DNA from: Glossina fuscipes
Lineage: Eukaryota; Arthropoda; Insecta; Diptera; Glossinidae
Length of the DNA: 64,000 nucleotides
NCBI RefSeq assembly: GCF_014805625.2
Contig: NW_023998417.1
Coordinates: 10,616,744 to 10,680,743, forward strand
Direction of reading: 5' to 3'
Part shown: positions 21,359-35,040 of the stretch, in pieces
Layout: every line of letters begins with the position of its first letter
Position numbering within the stretch: the stretch's first letter is position 1
Program-made: the position numbers and the translations under genes
The notes under the pieces: generated by a model
What the model was told of the DNA's origin: nothing
Seen by the model: only the letters and a program-made list of their open reading frames with translations
Databases searched by the model: none

Positions 21359-24300
21359 AGCAAGTACTCTGGATGTTGGATATTAAATAACGCCCTTTGA
21401 ACTTACATCGTCAGGTGCTATCAAAACTTTTCCAAACTATTGACGAAAAATGTACGAAAATGTTCTTAAGCCTGTAAGAGATACGCTCTCGATATTTGGC
21501 TTCGAAGGAGGCTAACTTTCGGATTCCATATAATGGATCCAAGAAGCAGCTGTCCAATGTATAAACAGACAACTGCACGTTTTAATGTCTCTATATTTAA
21601 ATATTATAACGCACAACTTGAGCTACAAAATTTTTGTACATATATTCCTCTCTTCTGATAGGTTTAAAGACCTATATACAGTAATGTCTACGTAACAGTT
21701 AAAAATCCATTATAGTTTCGATACTGATAAAAGGCAAAACATATTAACACTAGATAGTCTACAAATAGTTTTTTTGGTCGACTTTGCAGTTATCTCAGGT
21801 TTTCTAAGCATATGTCGATTGGAATCAATTAAAACTTTACGGGGGCTACACCATTGCAAATTTTTCAAAAAACCGATGCATTGATTCTTCTAGAATAGGT
21901 GGAAGAAAATTTACTACCCGCAAAAGTTCTTGAAATATCGGGATTTTCCGTAAGCAAAATATCTTGGACTTGGCGAGTGACATTATTGTGGCGCACTTTT
22001 AAAGACTGCATTAGCTAGCATTCCAATAATCAGATCATGTTTTAAAGATGGATATTGCTACCCAATTATACAATTCTCGCATTAAAGTCGAAGCTAAGCG
22101 GATGACGAAAGAGACTTTTAACAAATGGTGCAAAGCAGAGGAGAGGAGAAGAAAAAAGGAGGAATATTTGAACTTTTGTAAGGCAATTTTATGATCTTGG
22201 AATCGGCGACTAATAGGAAATATGAATAAACAATTTATTATGATAGAAAAACATGCGTCTAACAAAACTCAAAACTTTCGGGATAGAGCTTTTGAAATTC
22301 GGCAAACAGCATAACTCGAACAATTTTTTTTTGTTCGATTGAAATCTCTTTATATCTATAAAGAAATACCCAGAATTTTTTCCATAAATTAATTGAAATG
22401 TTTTTTTTTATTTTTTTTTTTTTTATCGAAAATTGCATTTTTCCACTCAATTACACAAAACTCAATTTTTTCAAAAAACCCTGCGTGCTTCACTAGATGT
22501 AAAAATGAAGATTAAATGATATTTTCTTCAATTGAAAGTTGGAGCAGTTAGGTTGCTTGCCGTAAAGCTCCTCGAGCTAGAGATCATCCCAGAGAATGGC
22601 TGCGGTGTTGCCATTTTTTTTAAGGTATGTTTAATAACTTTCTCAAATGTTATTATTCTCCCGCTTTTCCTTTCAGCGAAAAAAATTGTCAAAGAAACTT
22701 TTTTTGTTATAGGTTATTAGAGAGGTTTACCTCCCCAGTTTGATTTGACTTTAAAGCCGACTGAGTGATTGTTGCGAATAGAATATCATGAACCACTTCC
22801 TACGCACACTTTCTCATAGTACATTCTATGCAAAGAAAGCAGTTTGCGGTTTTCCTACAATATTTATTTCTCATATACATCTTAGATACCTTTCAAGTAT
22901 CTTGAAAGGTCTCGAAAGGTATCTTCCTAAAATGTCGACAAAGCTTTCAACTTGCGTTTAATGTCGGATGCTTAAAATATGTTGCAAATGAAAGGCAGTT
23001 TCCAACCTTTTTCGTAATTTAGGTAAGCGTTTGCGAATAATGGTAAGGAAGCCTATGGGAATGTAATGCAACGGTATAATCATTGAACTTGAATGAAGTG
23101 ACCAGTTGATGTACGAATTGAGAAAACCAAAAAGAACTGAGCACTTGGACATTTACTTTTCAATGGTCTCGATATGTGATTTCAAGACACCTAATGGCAG
23201 AGAGAGTTAAACTGTTGAAAACTATGTTCGCCCTATCGTCGGCTCCTTATTACGAAAGCACTACGTAAAAATTACAAAATATTTCGTCAAGGGGGAGTGA
23301 GTCAATTAGTTGACCATGTCGAAAGACATTCAACTGTCTTCTAAACTATTTCCTAAAAAATTTTACACTAAACTCTGCTACAGATTGTAAGCTACAGACC
23401 GTCGACTCGTCTGAATATGATTCGAACCAAACTAGTTCAGCTTTTTTAAAACTTTATCAAGTTTGAAGTTTCTTTTACAATGTTAGAAAACGTTGGGCGC
23501 TGTTATAATAATACACCACAAAGACGCAGAGTATAGACGGAGAAACGGACATTAACTCCGAATTCTGCTGTGATCAAGAGGTATCCATGTCTATCTAGTT
23601 TCTTACGAAATAAAGAAAACGGAAAGATTTTTGTTAAATATTTAGGGTTTCGTCTTATACGGCATATAAAGTCACTTTCTCTTATTTACTTTAATTTTTT
23701 ATTTATTTAATTAATTTAATTTCTTTTTTCTCGCATTTTTTTTATTTTTTTTATAGTATTTTTATGATAATTGCATTATGTTTGACAATATTATCGTATG
23801 AATTTTTAATTATGTAAATTTCATCGATTTTGCTTTTAACTTATGGTTGATTAATAAAACAAATACTCATTATTTATTTATTTATTTTTATTTTTTTTTT
23901 TTTGCAAAAGTAATTTGAAAAATAAAATAAAAATGAAAACCTATTAATGATCATTAAATAGTAACAATAAACTATACGATATCTCTCTTTTGTTTGCCAA
24001 TGTGGTGTAAACTGTTTTCCTCTTTCGCTTATACAGTAAACCGCACAGCCCTTGCTTCATATATATATATATGAACGCAAGCCGGAAGGTAAGCAATCAG
24101 TGGCTACTTTGCTTTTTCTTAATAAGAGAAGAACAAAAGATATTATTTGCAATTGTTCCTACAGTAATCTTCTTTCAGTAAAACTTGAAAAAAAAAAAAA
24201 AAATAAGAAAAAATAAAATAAAAAACTAAAATTGTTCAAAGAAATCATCGAATACCACAGAGCGGAATGATTTTATAACAAAGGAATGCTTTTTAAAAGC

Positions 24301-24600
24301 AAAGTCTCGAGAGAATAGCTTGTAATATGCATTCAGTTTTTTATTTTATATTTTCCCTGATTTTTTATTTTGCAAAATTCTGTACTTGATTGGTGTCACT
24401 TTGCAGTTCTTTTCATATAATTACACTGCATATACACATATATGATATGAGCTTTTTGTTTCATTTTTTCTTCTGCGATTTTCTTCTTTTTTTTTTTTGT
24501 TTAGAAAAAAAAAAAAAAAAAAAAGTATTACTTGAGCAAAAAGGGAAAAATGTCAAAATCAGTTAAAATAAAAAAAAAATCGTATAAACAGAGACATTTA
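21359..24600. other. Non-coding; hairpin and old repeat traces
   Basis: Mostly unremarkable. Around 23530-23590, GACGGAGAAACGGACATTAAC and CTGCTGTGATCAAGAG resemble the companion block of the repeat at 16.5 kb. T-rich stretches at 23690-23760 and 23870-23900; poly(A) at 24190 and 24506-24523. Short frames at 22035-22720 look accidental. Confidence 0.5.
22884..22924. other. Nested inverted repeat
   Basis: Outer arms AGATACCTTTC (22884-22894) and GAAAGGTATCT (22914-22924) are perfect complements. Inner arms ACCTTTCAAG (22888-22897) and CTTGAAAGGT (22901-22910) are also perfect, with a 3-nt loop. The two pairings share the left arm and exclude each other. Confidence 0.85.
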
Positions 24601-27480
24601 TGTTTTACTAGCGGAACGAACAAAAAAAAAAAATATATATATATATATATATAGAGTTACACATAGGAAAGTCTGCAAAAAATGGCAAAAACAAGCATTT
24701 TCAACGATTTTGCCCTTGATGTTAAGCAACACTGTATTACACTGTTTGTAGTTCAACACTAGAGATAAATATGCAGCCTTATACACACATATACATGTAA
24801 ATGTATGTATATATGCATTTATGCATGTGTGCCTATAGAATCCAATTCATGTTGAATGGATCGAATGGTAAATGCGGATACAATTACTAGTCTCGTCACT
24901 TTAGTTTCTCCCGATTTTCACCCTAACCTAGGTTCTATATAAAAAACAAAAATGCAGGACCTGGACTTACTCGTAAGTCCTCGTTTCCTTAAAGATATCT
25001 ATAAAGATATCCTCGAATATTTATGTGCCTTAAACGATATTATATATAAAAGGGTAAGGTATTGCTTCTATTTTCGGCAAAATGCCTTCATATTAAGGCG
25101 TTAGAGCCAAGCTGTACTGTGTGTTAAAAGTCGTTGAGATGTGAGCCACACACACACACATACATACTGACTCGTACTGACAACTGGTGGCAAGCATCTT
25201 TATTGTCTTAATTTCCAAACAAATACTTTGGTAAAAAAGGGATAAGAAATTTCTTCCTGCAACTTTAATATAAATTCTATTTCACATTTACTTTTGGGCT
25301 CACGTTGTTTATGAAAAATAAAAGAACTGAGAAAAAGAGAAAGAATTAAAGGCTAAAGGTTTGGTGCAATTTGGATACTACGCTCTATCACGCCGCGAGT
25401 AACAAGCAAAAAGTAAGACGAACGATAAGTGCATGTGCAGCGTCAGCAGCGAAAAATTTCGACTTAAAGGATAACAAGATTAAACACTGAAACTTTATAT
25501 TTGCGTTATTTGCATTTTTGTGCAGGAGCTTGTAAGTAAACGCGTATATACTGATGACCTACGAATAATGGTACTATGATGCGAAACGGCATCACAAATT
25601 GAGATTCCAAATGGAGGTTAGTAAGTGCCGAAAGTCGAGTGCGCCAATTTGCTAGATTACGGCTTCTGTTCTCTTACATAATGATGGCATCGTATACAAA
25701 TTTGCAGATGGAAGACGCAAATGACTAAGGTAATTTTATAATAAAAGCTGATAGAACGAGTAGAGCACTTTTTAGTGAAGCTTGTGACACATAGGTCTTC
25801 TCATTCATTTTTAGAGAAAGCCGTTCCTTTAGAAAAGAAAGGTTTACATCCGGTTCTAAGATTGGCTTTTGCCGTTTGTCCAGGCTCGGAGTGACGAAGA
25901 TCCGAGGATTCTCCTGAAACAAATACATTTCCTTTTGGTGGCATTTGTTTCGATTTTTTTTTTTTCACATTTATAGAAAATTTTCATTGTGTTCATGTAA
26001 GATGATGATGGGCCTCAGAAATGCTCTGCAAGACGATTACAACTTTTCTTGTTTAATGTAATTCCTTGTTTTATACTATTTTACGTTATTTTAAGTCAAT
26101 GAGTCTATGCATAACGGTACTTTGTTGCCCATTAATGCACTCTCACTTTAGTTTGTAGTACTATTCAGTTAAGTGAATTTACGAAGCGTCGATATTCTTG
26201 CCGTCCTCTCATATACATACATACGAATGTATGAGCATTTTACAAAAAATATTTCTCCGCAAGAGTTTACAGGCATTTGGTGGTATTTTAAGAGGTCTTT
26301 TGTTGTTTCATTTTCATTTATTCGTTTGTTTATTAAATATGAAATTTATTTTTTCTTTTGCTATTTTAACGGACTCTCTTCTTATTCTTTACATTTCTTT
26401 TCGTTGCTATAATATTTAATGTATATTTACTGACCATCAGAATTAAGAATGCGTACCGCTCAAGAGTTTCTTTAGCTTGGCAAGGCTAAACTTTTTTTTG
26501 AAAAGTTGTATTTAAAAGAAAATAGAGAAAACAATAAAAATAAATATGAAAAGAAAATTTGCCTTATTTGTGAACGTTCGAGCGCTATTATGGTTATTTA
26601 TTGTTTAAAAATTTAAAAAACAAAAAAAAAACAAAAAAAAAAAAATGTTAATTAATTACATTTCATGTGCAGTTAAAATGAAAAATTTGCAAGGCTACGT
26701 AAAGTAAAGTGTGTAAAGTGCGTGCGAAATGAAGTCGCAATACATACTTCTTTTCAAGTCATTGCGTACGACATGCATAATAACTTACATTTACTTCTTT
26801 TTCTTTACAAAAAAAAAACTAAGAGACGATCTTCATATTTGTTTATATATTCGCTTAAACGCGTACAAAAAAAAGTTTAAATTTCAGTAACTTTTTCTAT
26901 GCTTGAAGTGGATTTTCATCTTAATCACGAGAACTTTGAAATGAATATTTTAAAGTTTAGTTTCCGCTACGGCACTTCGAAAACTGAATACAATAACTTG
27001 CAACTCAATCCGTTAGAGGCTGTTTGCATTTGCACGTTAATGCGTTTGTTCTTTAAACTCAAATATTTATTGCAATGAAAATGCACTGAACTAAAAATAA
27101 ACTGAAACCATATTTACGGCAAATGTTAGCGGACATAATGGAAAGTAATGGTCAATGGGCCAATGGGGATTTGAACCATAATGCAGTAGGTTTTTAGTTA
27201 TTAAAAAATATTTTTGTGGAAACGTGAAAATCGTGTGTGTATAGGTGGTGCGACATGAACAATCACATTTAACTCGCTTACGTGATGTAAATTAATTATT
27301 GAAAAATTTTCTGATGCTTTTTACTCTCTGGCTTTCTTGTTTTTGTGCAAATTAGTATACAACCAAACAATCAATCAAATTGTTAATCAATTTTTTCTTT
27401 TTTATATTCTTTTCTTTTTTTTTTTTTTTTAATTAAAATAAAAACTAACTATTATTTATTTACACAAATTAATTTCAGTG
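24601..27480. other. Non-coding, nothing recognised
   Basis: Includes a perfect 18-nt palindrome-like element GGACTTAC-TC-GTAAGTCC at 24963-24980, a CACACACACACACATACATAC run near 25147, and A-rich runs near 26620-26645. No supported exon. Confidence 0.55.
24632..24653. repeat. (A)n followed by (TA)n
   Basis: Twelve A (24622-24633) running into about ten AT units. Confidence 0.9.
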
Positions 27481-27495
27481 TTTAATTTTATGGAG

Positions 27496-27527
<32 letters not shown>

Positions 27528-30500
27528 GGAAGAAAAACAACGGAAATAAATAGTTATCTTGTGGTTTTACATATCATGTTGTGTGTGTATGTAATACCAC
27601 ATATACGTGCATACATGTGTTTAATTACTATATGAATACATTTTCCAACAACAAAATTGTCACATAAGAGTCCATACTCGCATGAGTATATAATTTTAAA
27701 TAAATTATTTTCCACAGCTAACCAACCACACGCTCACCAACCATATATATATTTATTTTAATTTTTTCACAAAAAAAAAAAAAAATTGAGTTTTAAAACG
27801 AATTTCGGATACCTGTACTTCAAGGCAAAGATTTTTATCTTTTTTAAAAAAATATTCATCCAATCAAGAAAATATTTCATTATGAAGTATAATAATAAAA
27901 AAAAAGAAATGCCGATAGCCCCAGATGGTAGTGCTTTAAGACTTTTCGAAAATTCGAATTTACTTTTCTAATAATAACAATCAAATAAAAAATAAAAAAT
28001 AAAATTTAAAATAAATAAAAATTGATAGACTTTTTTCTTTAACTTGAAAATTGTATATAAAAATTTAAAAAGAAAATTTTTTTTCGTTTTTAGCAAAAAC
28101 TTTAAATTTGATTTTTAATAATTAAAAATTTTTTTATATAAAATTTTACAATAAAAAATCTTTTTAGATTTCAAGAAAAAATTTCGTGATTTTATTAACT
28201 TCTTGTAAAGAATTTAGTTTTATGTAAAAATATTTGAATGCAACTTTCGTTTTATTTTGATAAGTAACCGCAAACCAATTTGAGATCAACATCTGCCTAC
28301 AGTTTTTAAGTTAGGAACGAAAATAACTAAAAATTTGTTTTAATCCAACTTTGTCCAACGCACTAGAGATACTTAAGAAAAGTTTTTATTTTTTTTCTAT
28401 AGTTTTGTGCTTTTCGACACCACACAGACAAACGGACTGGCAGATAGCTGTGGCTTAATCCAGTTAAGAGGTTAAACCGAAAAGTAATTGTCGGGTTAAA
28501 CAAAAATTACAGTGAAATTAAAGTGAAATTAAAGTGAAAAATCTTGTTAACCGTTGTAGAAGTGATATGCGCTGTAAGGTGACTTTGCTCTAAAGATCTT
28601 TTGTTTAGATTGTTTAAAAATAATTCTCTCGCATTTCCAACTAAATCACTCGCAGGTGTATAAAAATTTACATTAAGTGCAATTTTGGAAAATCCGCCAT
28701 CTGCGTGACGTATACTTTTCAATTAAAAATAGTTTGAATTTATTATTCAACATTGTTGCCATAAAGGAAGAAGTAAGAGTTTCTCTAGTATTTCTATCTA
28801 GTTTCCGATGATGCATATAATATTATTCTTAAGGAACAATGCCACCATCTCACGCATTTCTTTCTATTATCTAAATCGATAGCTTAAACATTCAAGAACG
28901 ATATTCAGTAGGTTCTTCGGGACTCCGGATGCTTTATGTGATTGAAAAGTTCAAACTTCTCAGTGAAATGATTTTTATCAAGGCTTACTTTTTGACCTGA
29001 CCGTATCGTTAGCGTACCTAATCTCACAACGAGTGCACTTCAAGCTTCAGCTGTACCCTCATTACAACGTTTCCTAGTGAAATAATATTGGGGGGGCCAA
29101 AGAGTATGACCAACACTCAGAATATCAGAAATATAGCTTGACACAAATAAAAAATCGAACCATATATTAATTGGAGCAACATTGATCCCAAACAATAGAC
29201 CAATAAAGATTTTCTGGTAGAAGCAGAAATAGCAAGAATTTTAGTGTTAAAAGTGATATTACAATCCTTTAACTATTTAAGGTTTCTTAAAGCTTCTTAA
29301 GTATGCCTGATTTTAGAAGAATCAAAACTTTCTTGCAGCAGTTTCCACAAAATACGAAAAACTAATTATGGAGCAAATCTTAAAATTAAGAAATATTTTT
29401 AGGGAAAATTAAATTTTTTTCTAATCAATGCAGTTATTATCTTCTAGTTTGATCGATCGGTCAATCCAGCAATGCTATAATTTATTCTTTTATCAAAGGT
29501 CAAAACAGAAAAAAATCGGTAACGACTTATTTATATGCCTGCTAGACATAGTTACGAATGAAGGAAAGAAAGAGATGTTGTCAATCATTTTCCTTTGTAG
29601 CGTTCGTTTTTCCTACAGATTGCGTTTATGTTGCAGATAGATAATAATGATGTGAAGTGTTTCAATCTGAGTAAAAATTCTAGGAAATAATGATGCTGTA
29701 TACTGCTTTGCTAATTATACTCTACAAAGCTTATGCATGGTAAGTATATATTAAATTTAAGAGAATATTTGCAACATTTAGAAGGACTTTTATGACAGCA
29801 ATCAATTTAGAATCATTACGATCGAATCGATTTATATATGTCCTGCCAAAGCACTTTTCTCTTGGAATTTTCGAAATATTTTTACGAAATTCAATGCTGC
29901 CTTATGGTTTAATCTAAGAACTAACGCTGCTCAAAAATTGATTAGAACGGAATATTTTTCGCGAATCTTTACAATCACTTTCCTATTAAGAGAAGATTTT
30001 TAAATGAAAAGAAATTTGCACTTTTTCCACAAAATTGGAACGATAAATAGTACTTTGGTATAACAAATGAATGGAAAAAATTTCCCCTGTATGTTGCAAG
30101 TGTATCAATAATATAACAGATGCTTAACAGTAATGCGCTGCATACGTTTATAGCAATTAATGATTGCATGCAAGCAGGAGAGTGTGTACATAATAAACCT
30201 GTTAACCTTCTATCCTCTTATAAATAGCAATGAGAAGTATGCACAAGTTTTCTTCAATCAAGTAAGCAACTTCAAGCATTTTTAACGCGGTTTTATTAAC
30301 TCAACACTACAAGGTTTTCCTTAGTTTTCCTCGAACTTGTCTTCCTAGCTACATGTTGGTCAATAATTCGCGGGACTAACATATCGATATTGTCTCGAGA
30401 GCAAAACCTCCAACTCTCAACAAACGAGTTCTGTTCAAATGTTTATGGTATTGCGACCGAGCCGCCTACGACTTGCAACAGTTTGAATGATGTATTGAAA

Positions 30501-33179
30501 AAAATCCAAATCCGTTTAAAACTTAATTTGCGATGAAGAAAGAACACCGTTCAAGCCCAGTATTGACGAATTTCATGCAATGAATCGAAAGATCGGAGAA
30601 GTTTCGGACTAATTGTATTATCTTTAGAGGAGAGGGTGTGAATAAAATCGAATTTTGCACAAAAGAAAACTTTCTTCTCTTACTTAATCCCGGAAATTAT
30701 TGATCAATGCATTATACATAGTACATAGTATATGTAACTCATATATGTTTATATGAAGGATTCAACTCTAATGCCCCGCTAGCAATTTGTAATTATAAAC
30801 TCATTGTTTAGTCTGTTTAGCTTAGTTTTGGTCTAAGAGCAACCAGCAGCAACCGACAACCAGCATCCAGCAACTATATCATCATTATTATCCATCATAG
30901 TGTACCACTATTACAGTTGTTTGTCTATCGTCGCCGCCATTGTTAACACTATTGTCATAGTCATCATCATTATCGTTTGCTGTCACAAACATTAATTCAA
31001 GTGAAGGCAGCAACGTAAGAGGAGCATACGGAAAACAGTTGCGGATTTAGTTGGATGTGTAATTAAATTTAAAACCCAAGTCTTTCAAAGTCAAAGACTG
31101 CCGTTTGCAGAGATTTTTTGTTATATAATTTTTGTAGTGGTTGTTGTTTTTGCTTTTTCAAACTAGTGTCTACTGTTACTCGTTCTATTTTCGCTTTCGA
31201 GATGTGAATATTGAATATTTCTCCTTATGTCAGTTACAAAAAAAAGAAGAAATTCCTTATAATTTATATATTTCAGGACCTGGTCAGAAAATGGTATTGT
31301 GCTAAAATTACACGCAAACTCAGTTGGACAAACATATACTCGCATAAGCATTTGCACTCATGGAATATGGATAACTTGTTTCTTGTCAGGATCGTGTATA
31401 TATACATATGCGGCTATATGTGTACATATCATTACATGTATATATGTAATAGTAATAAAATATTTCATTTTCCTTGTTTTTTGATTGCGGTTCTATTTGT
31501 TCTTCCGTTTGTACATTTATACGGTAAGAGTCGATATACCCTACGTACCATGTGTTAAAGCGCAAGGCTCTCAAGGTTAGATTCCGACAAGAATTTATGC
31601 AATTTCTACATTTTTCTTTTCCGTTCTTTTTCGTCTTGTTTTTGTTGCAATTTCTTCATCCCATTGCCTAGAATAAGGCTGTCTTTCTGTCTGTCTGTCT
31701 GCCGCTTTTTTTCAAGTGTAATTTATTAATGTTTTCATGTTAGGAGAAAATCGTTAAGCATACTAGAGTAGAGCGTGCGGATATGTTCACATATATGTGT
31801 TGAGTTCATTTTTTTTTTTTTGTAGTGATGATGAACATGATTAAAAATTATCATCATAATTCATTCTGAATTCCTTTTTTTTTTGTTTCGAGGCTCTTTA
31901 GGTTTTTGTGTTTTTTTTCTGCTTGTAATTTTTGTAAGAAAACTGTTGTTGACGTTAATTAATCCTAAGAATTTTATATAAATTTTAAATATTGATTTTG
32001 AAAATATTACAAAAGTAATAAGGTAAGTAGTTGTACATTTTCATTAGTACTTTTTTTTTTTCAGATTTTTGTTTTTCTTTTGTACGATTGATTATCTCCA
32101 ACAAACTCATTTGTTAATGAAAAATTTTACGAAGATTGGGATGAAATTTTTGCAATCTTTTCTTGATTATTGAAGGCACAATAAAACGCACTCACTATAG
32201 CAGCGTATAAAAATCGTGTCCAGGACAATGTATTGCGATATTATTAAAAAGAAAACTTATATACAGGCGACACGAAAATAAATCCTTACCATTATTTTGT
32301 TTGTTAAGACACTATTAATATTAAAAAATTAAGTTTAGTGGCGTAGGGTGTAATAGAAAAAGCAATAAACTGAATTTGGAAAGGGAAACATTTTCCAGTA
32401 AAGGAAACCCTTGTTCTACTTTATAAGTAAAAAGTGACAGACGTCGTGGGAATATGATACTTCGATAAAGCCAAGCGTATTTCTCATAGGCCTAATGTGC
32501 CGTCAAACTGACTTTCTTTACGTTCAGCGAATAGCAAAAGAGCATGTTTCCTAGACCTAGCGAGGAAAATCAGTTTTCTCAACGTCTATTGAGAATCCAA
32601 AGTCTTTACTGCCTTCACATTTTAACTAGCTAGCTTTGGCGCATTACTAGCTCGCTCCACATTTTGCTTATAAAACGAATGATCACAAAATTTAAGAATT
32701 CGTTCGTCTTATCGACCCGTATCTCTAGTCCCCCTTTCCATCGTCTTTCTATGGCCTCAACTGAGACATATCCGTATGTCTCTGTCTTAATGCAGCAGCT
32801 GCTCTTCTTGCAAATGTTTCTGAATATCTTAGGGCCAAAGTCATTGTCACTATAATCTGAATGAAGCTAATGCGAGTGCGGTTTACTCTTCCGTCTCTGG
32901 ACAATTCTTCATCATAAATAAGCGTGAAAGAGTTGAAGTAACTTTGAAAATAATGTTAAAACTTTGCTCAGCTAAAAGGGTAGAAAAAAAGCAACTATCC
33001 TGTAATGCTAGGTTAACTTTCTTACCTATTCTTTATGTAATAATTTAGTTGAAAGCCTAATACTTACTACTACTGAGGTAGCGTGTGTATATATATTTAA
33101 TAAGAATTTATCTAAGCCAAAACGAATACGTGCACTGCCTGTTTCCTTAGCATATGTTATGAATTCTTTGAGTTTCCTG
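27481..33179. other. Non-coding; AT-extreme core at 27.96-28.25 kb
   Basis: 29 A at 27495-27523. 27960-28240 is nearly all A and T. 28420-28440 has CACACAGACAAACGGACTGG, again like the GGAC block of the decayed repeats. 30838-30990 is a CAGCAACC and CATCATTAT quasi-repeat. 31685-31703 is (TCTG)n. Short frames, including the overlapping pair at 31163-31574, are not gene-like. Confidence 0.5.
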
Positions 33180-34010
33180 TTAATACAATGTGCTTCTGCT
33201 TTTTGTTTTTCTTTTTCTTTGAAACCAATTTTTTCTTTTCTCTTCTTTTACTTTATCAAGCATTTGTTGGAAGCGCAAAGTTAACTATTGTTTTTTTTTT
33301 TTCTTTATTTGTTTATTATGATTGTTTGCATTTAAAAATTAGACTAGTATACGTATACTCGACTCGTGTGTATTTTTTCTGCTTTAATGCGTCTCATCTA
33401 TCAACAGCTGCTGTATTATAGACATCGTCAATATTATGTTGGAATTTTTCAAGGATTTAATGGAGGAGTAAATAAGCATTTGTCGACATAGAATAATGTG
33501 CTTGAGCTTAAGTTCATATCAAAAGCCATTTTAACCTGTTTGTGTGTTCGAGTGGCCTGGTTGTTGCTTTGTCTATCTTAATGAACTGCAATTCATTTTA
33601 ATTAACAAATTTATCCTTTTATTTATTTATTTACGGTGTTTTTTTTCTTTTGCAAATAAAATTTTTCCAAGAATGCGGTTTCGACCTTAAAAACGAAGGG
33701 AGCTTATGTTTATGCTCAATTTTCTTTTTTTTTTTTCAGGCCAATTAAATTTTATGTACAATAACTTAGCTCGGCGGTTCCTCTCGGGGTCGCAAATGAA
33801 ACGAAATGTTTACCTTGAGAGTTTTCCGTTTTTTTATTTTTATTTTTCTTTTTATTTTCTTTTTCGTTTTCTTTTATTTTTTTTGCTTTTATAAATTTTT
33901 CATCGCACCCGAAAAGTACTCTCGTCTCAACTATGTGTTGAGTGAGTACATGTTTCTTAAGTTGAAATGTCTTTTTTTTTTCTTTTTTTTTTTGCAAAAA
34001 TTTTAGTCTA
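33180..34010 (+). repeat. T-rich / polypyrimidine low-complexity zone
   Basis: Long TTTTCTTT runs (33195-33250, 33290-33310, 33720-33740, 33825-33890, 33970-33995). They create Phe-rich + frames and Lys-rich - frames up to 119 codons that are compositional. Within it TTTTTTCAG at 33739 is followed by about 70 less AT-rich bases, but no donor or known protein supports an exon. Confidence 0.7.
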
Positions 34011-34751
34011 CGCAATCGTTGATATCCTCTGTATGGCGCGTGCATTGTGTGGTTGGCGTGGAGTGTCATGAACAGAGTGTTAAATATTTGGTGTGAGATG
34101 AAAGCAAGCAAGCAAGCAGTTGGCGCCAGCTATCAGGTTTCTATGGGGAGTACAGCACGGATGAGTAACGTGTATTAAGTAAATTGAATTACGTTCATAC
34201 GCATTCCTATTCTTTTACATAAAAAACGCATTTATGTCATTTTTTTTGCATTAAAAATCTACAAAAGAAAACCAATCAATTGAATGTGTAGAAGAAGTAA
34301 GTGAATGTTAATAATCCATAATGAACATTAACTAAAATTTTACAAGTACCGTTGAGAAGGTTAAGCAAGAAAATGATTTTAAAACTTTTTGTAATAGTTT
34401 TCACTCAACTTGTAAGCTCATGACTGACTCATTAAACTTTTTTTTCTTTTTCGTTAACTATTTAAATTTCATGCAAAAGTTTTAATTAATCGAATAAAAA
34501 CTAATTGAAACTTTTTTTATTTATTTTTTTGTATTAAGGAAAGGCAGAAATATAAAATCTGCACAATTTTGAATTTTTTTTTTTTTTTTTTCGAAATAAC
34601 TTTTACGGCAGGCATTGAAAATGATGTCAAGTTACTAATTATGTCATTTTGCTTCTAATTCTCGTAAGTATGCTTTCAAGGCTCGATATAGTAAATATTT
34701 CTCTAATTAAAGCAAAATTCATTCAGTCAAAGCTTTCATTTGTTTCGCAAA

Positions 34752-35040
34752 TATGCGCCCGTTCATCCGTTATGTTAGCCTAAGTCCTTCGATCATGCGT
34801 GAGTCAGCTAATTTTTGTGACTCTTTGGTTCTCTGGTTTTTCTCTCACTTTATGTCTTTGCCTAGTCGCCTATATACTAGTCTGTCTATTCACTATTCTG
34901 CGTTAATACCTCTATTCTCTCTGTGTATTTCTACGTTATTTCATTAGTTATTATGGCTGTCCACCGCCAGTCCCATCACACTTCACGCTCTCTGTATGTT
35001 GTTGGTCGTCCTTTATTTGTCTCTCTCTCCATAGAAATGA
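34752..35040 (+). repeat. Pyrimidine-rich quasi-tetranucleotide block 2
   Basis: Same texture as the blocks at 4.25 and 63.5 kb: TCATCCGT, AGTCGCC, GTCTGTCTATTC and CTCTCTGTGT words without exact repetition. No protein resemblance in any frame. Confidence 0.5.

Noticed and set aside
23415..23430. GATTCGAACC, reverse B-box-like
   Set aside because: No A box and no cloverleaf arms around it.
27160..27180. B-box-like word on the reverse strand (GGTTCAAATCC)
   Set aside because: No matching A box upstream on that strand.
33752..34111. 119-codon reverse frame, the longest in the window
   Set aside because: Lys-rich by-product of TTTTCTTT runs; no domain and low complexity.
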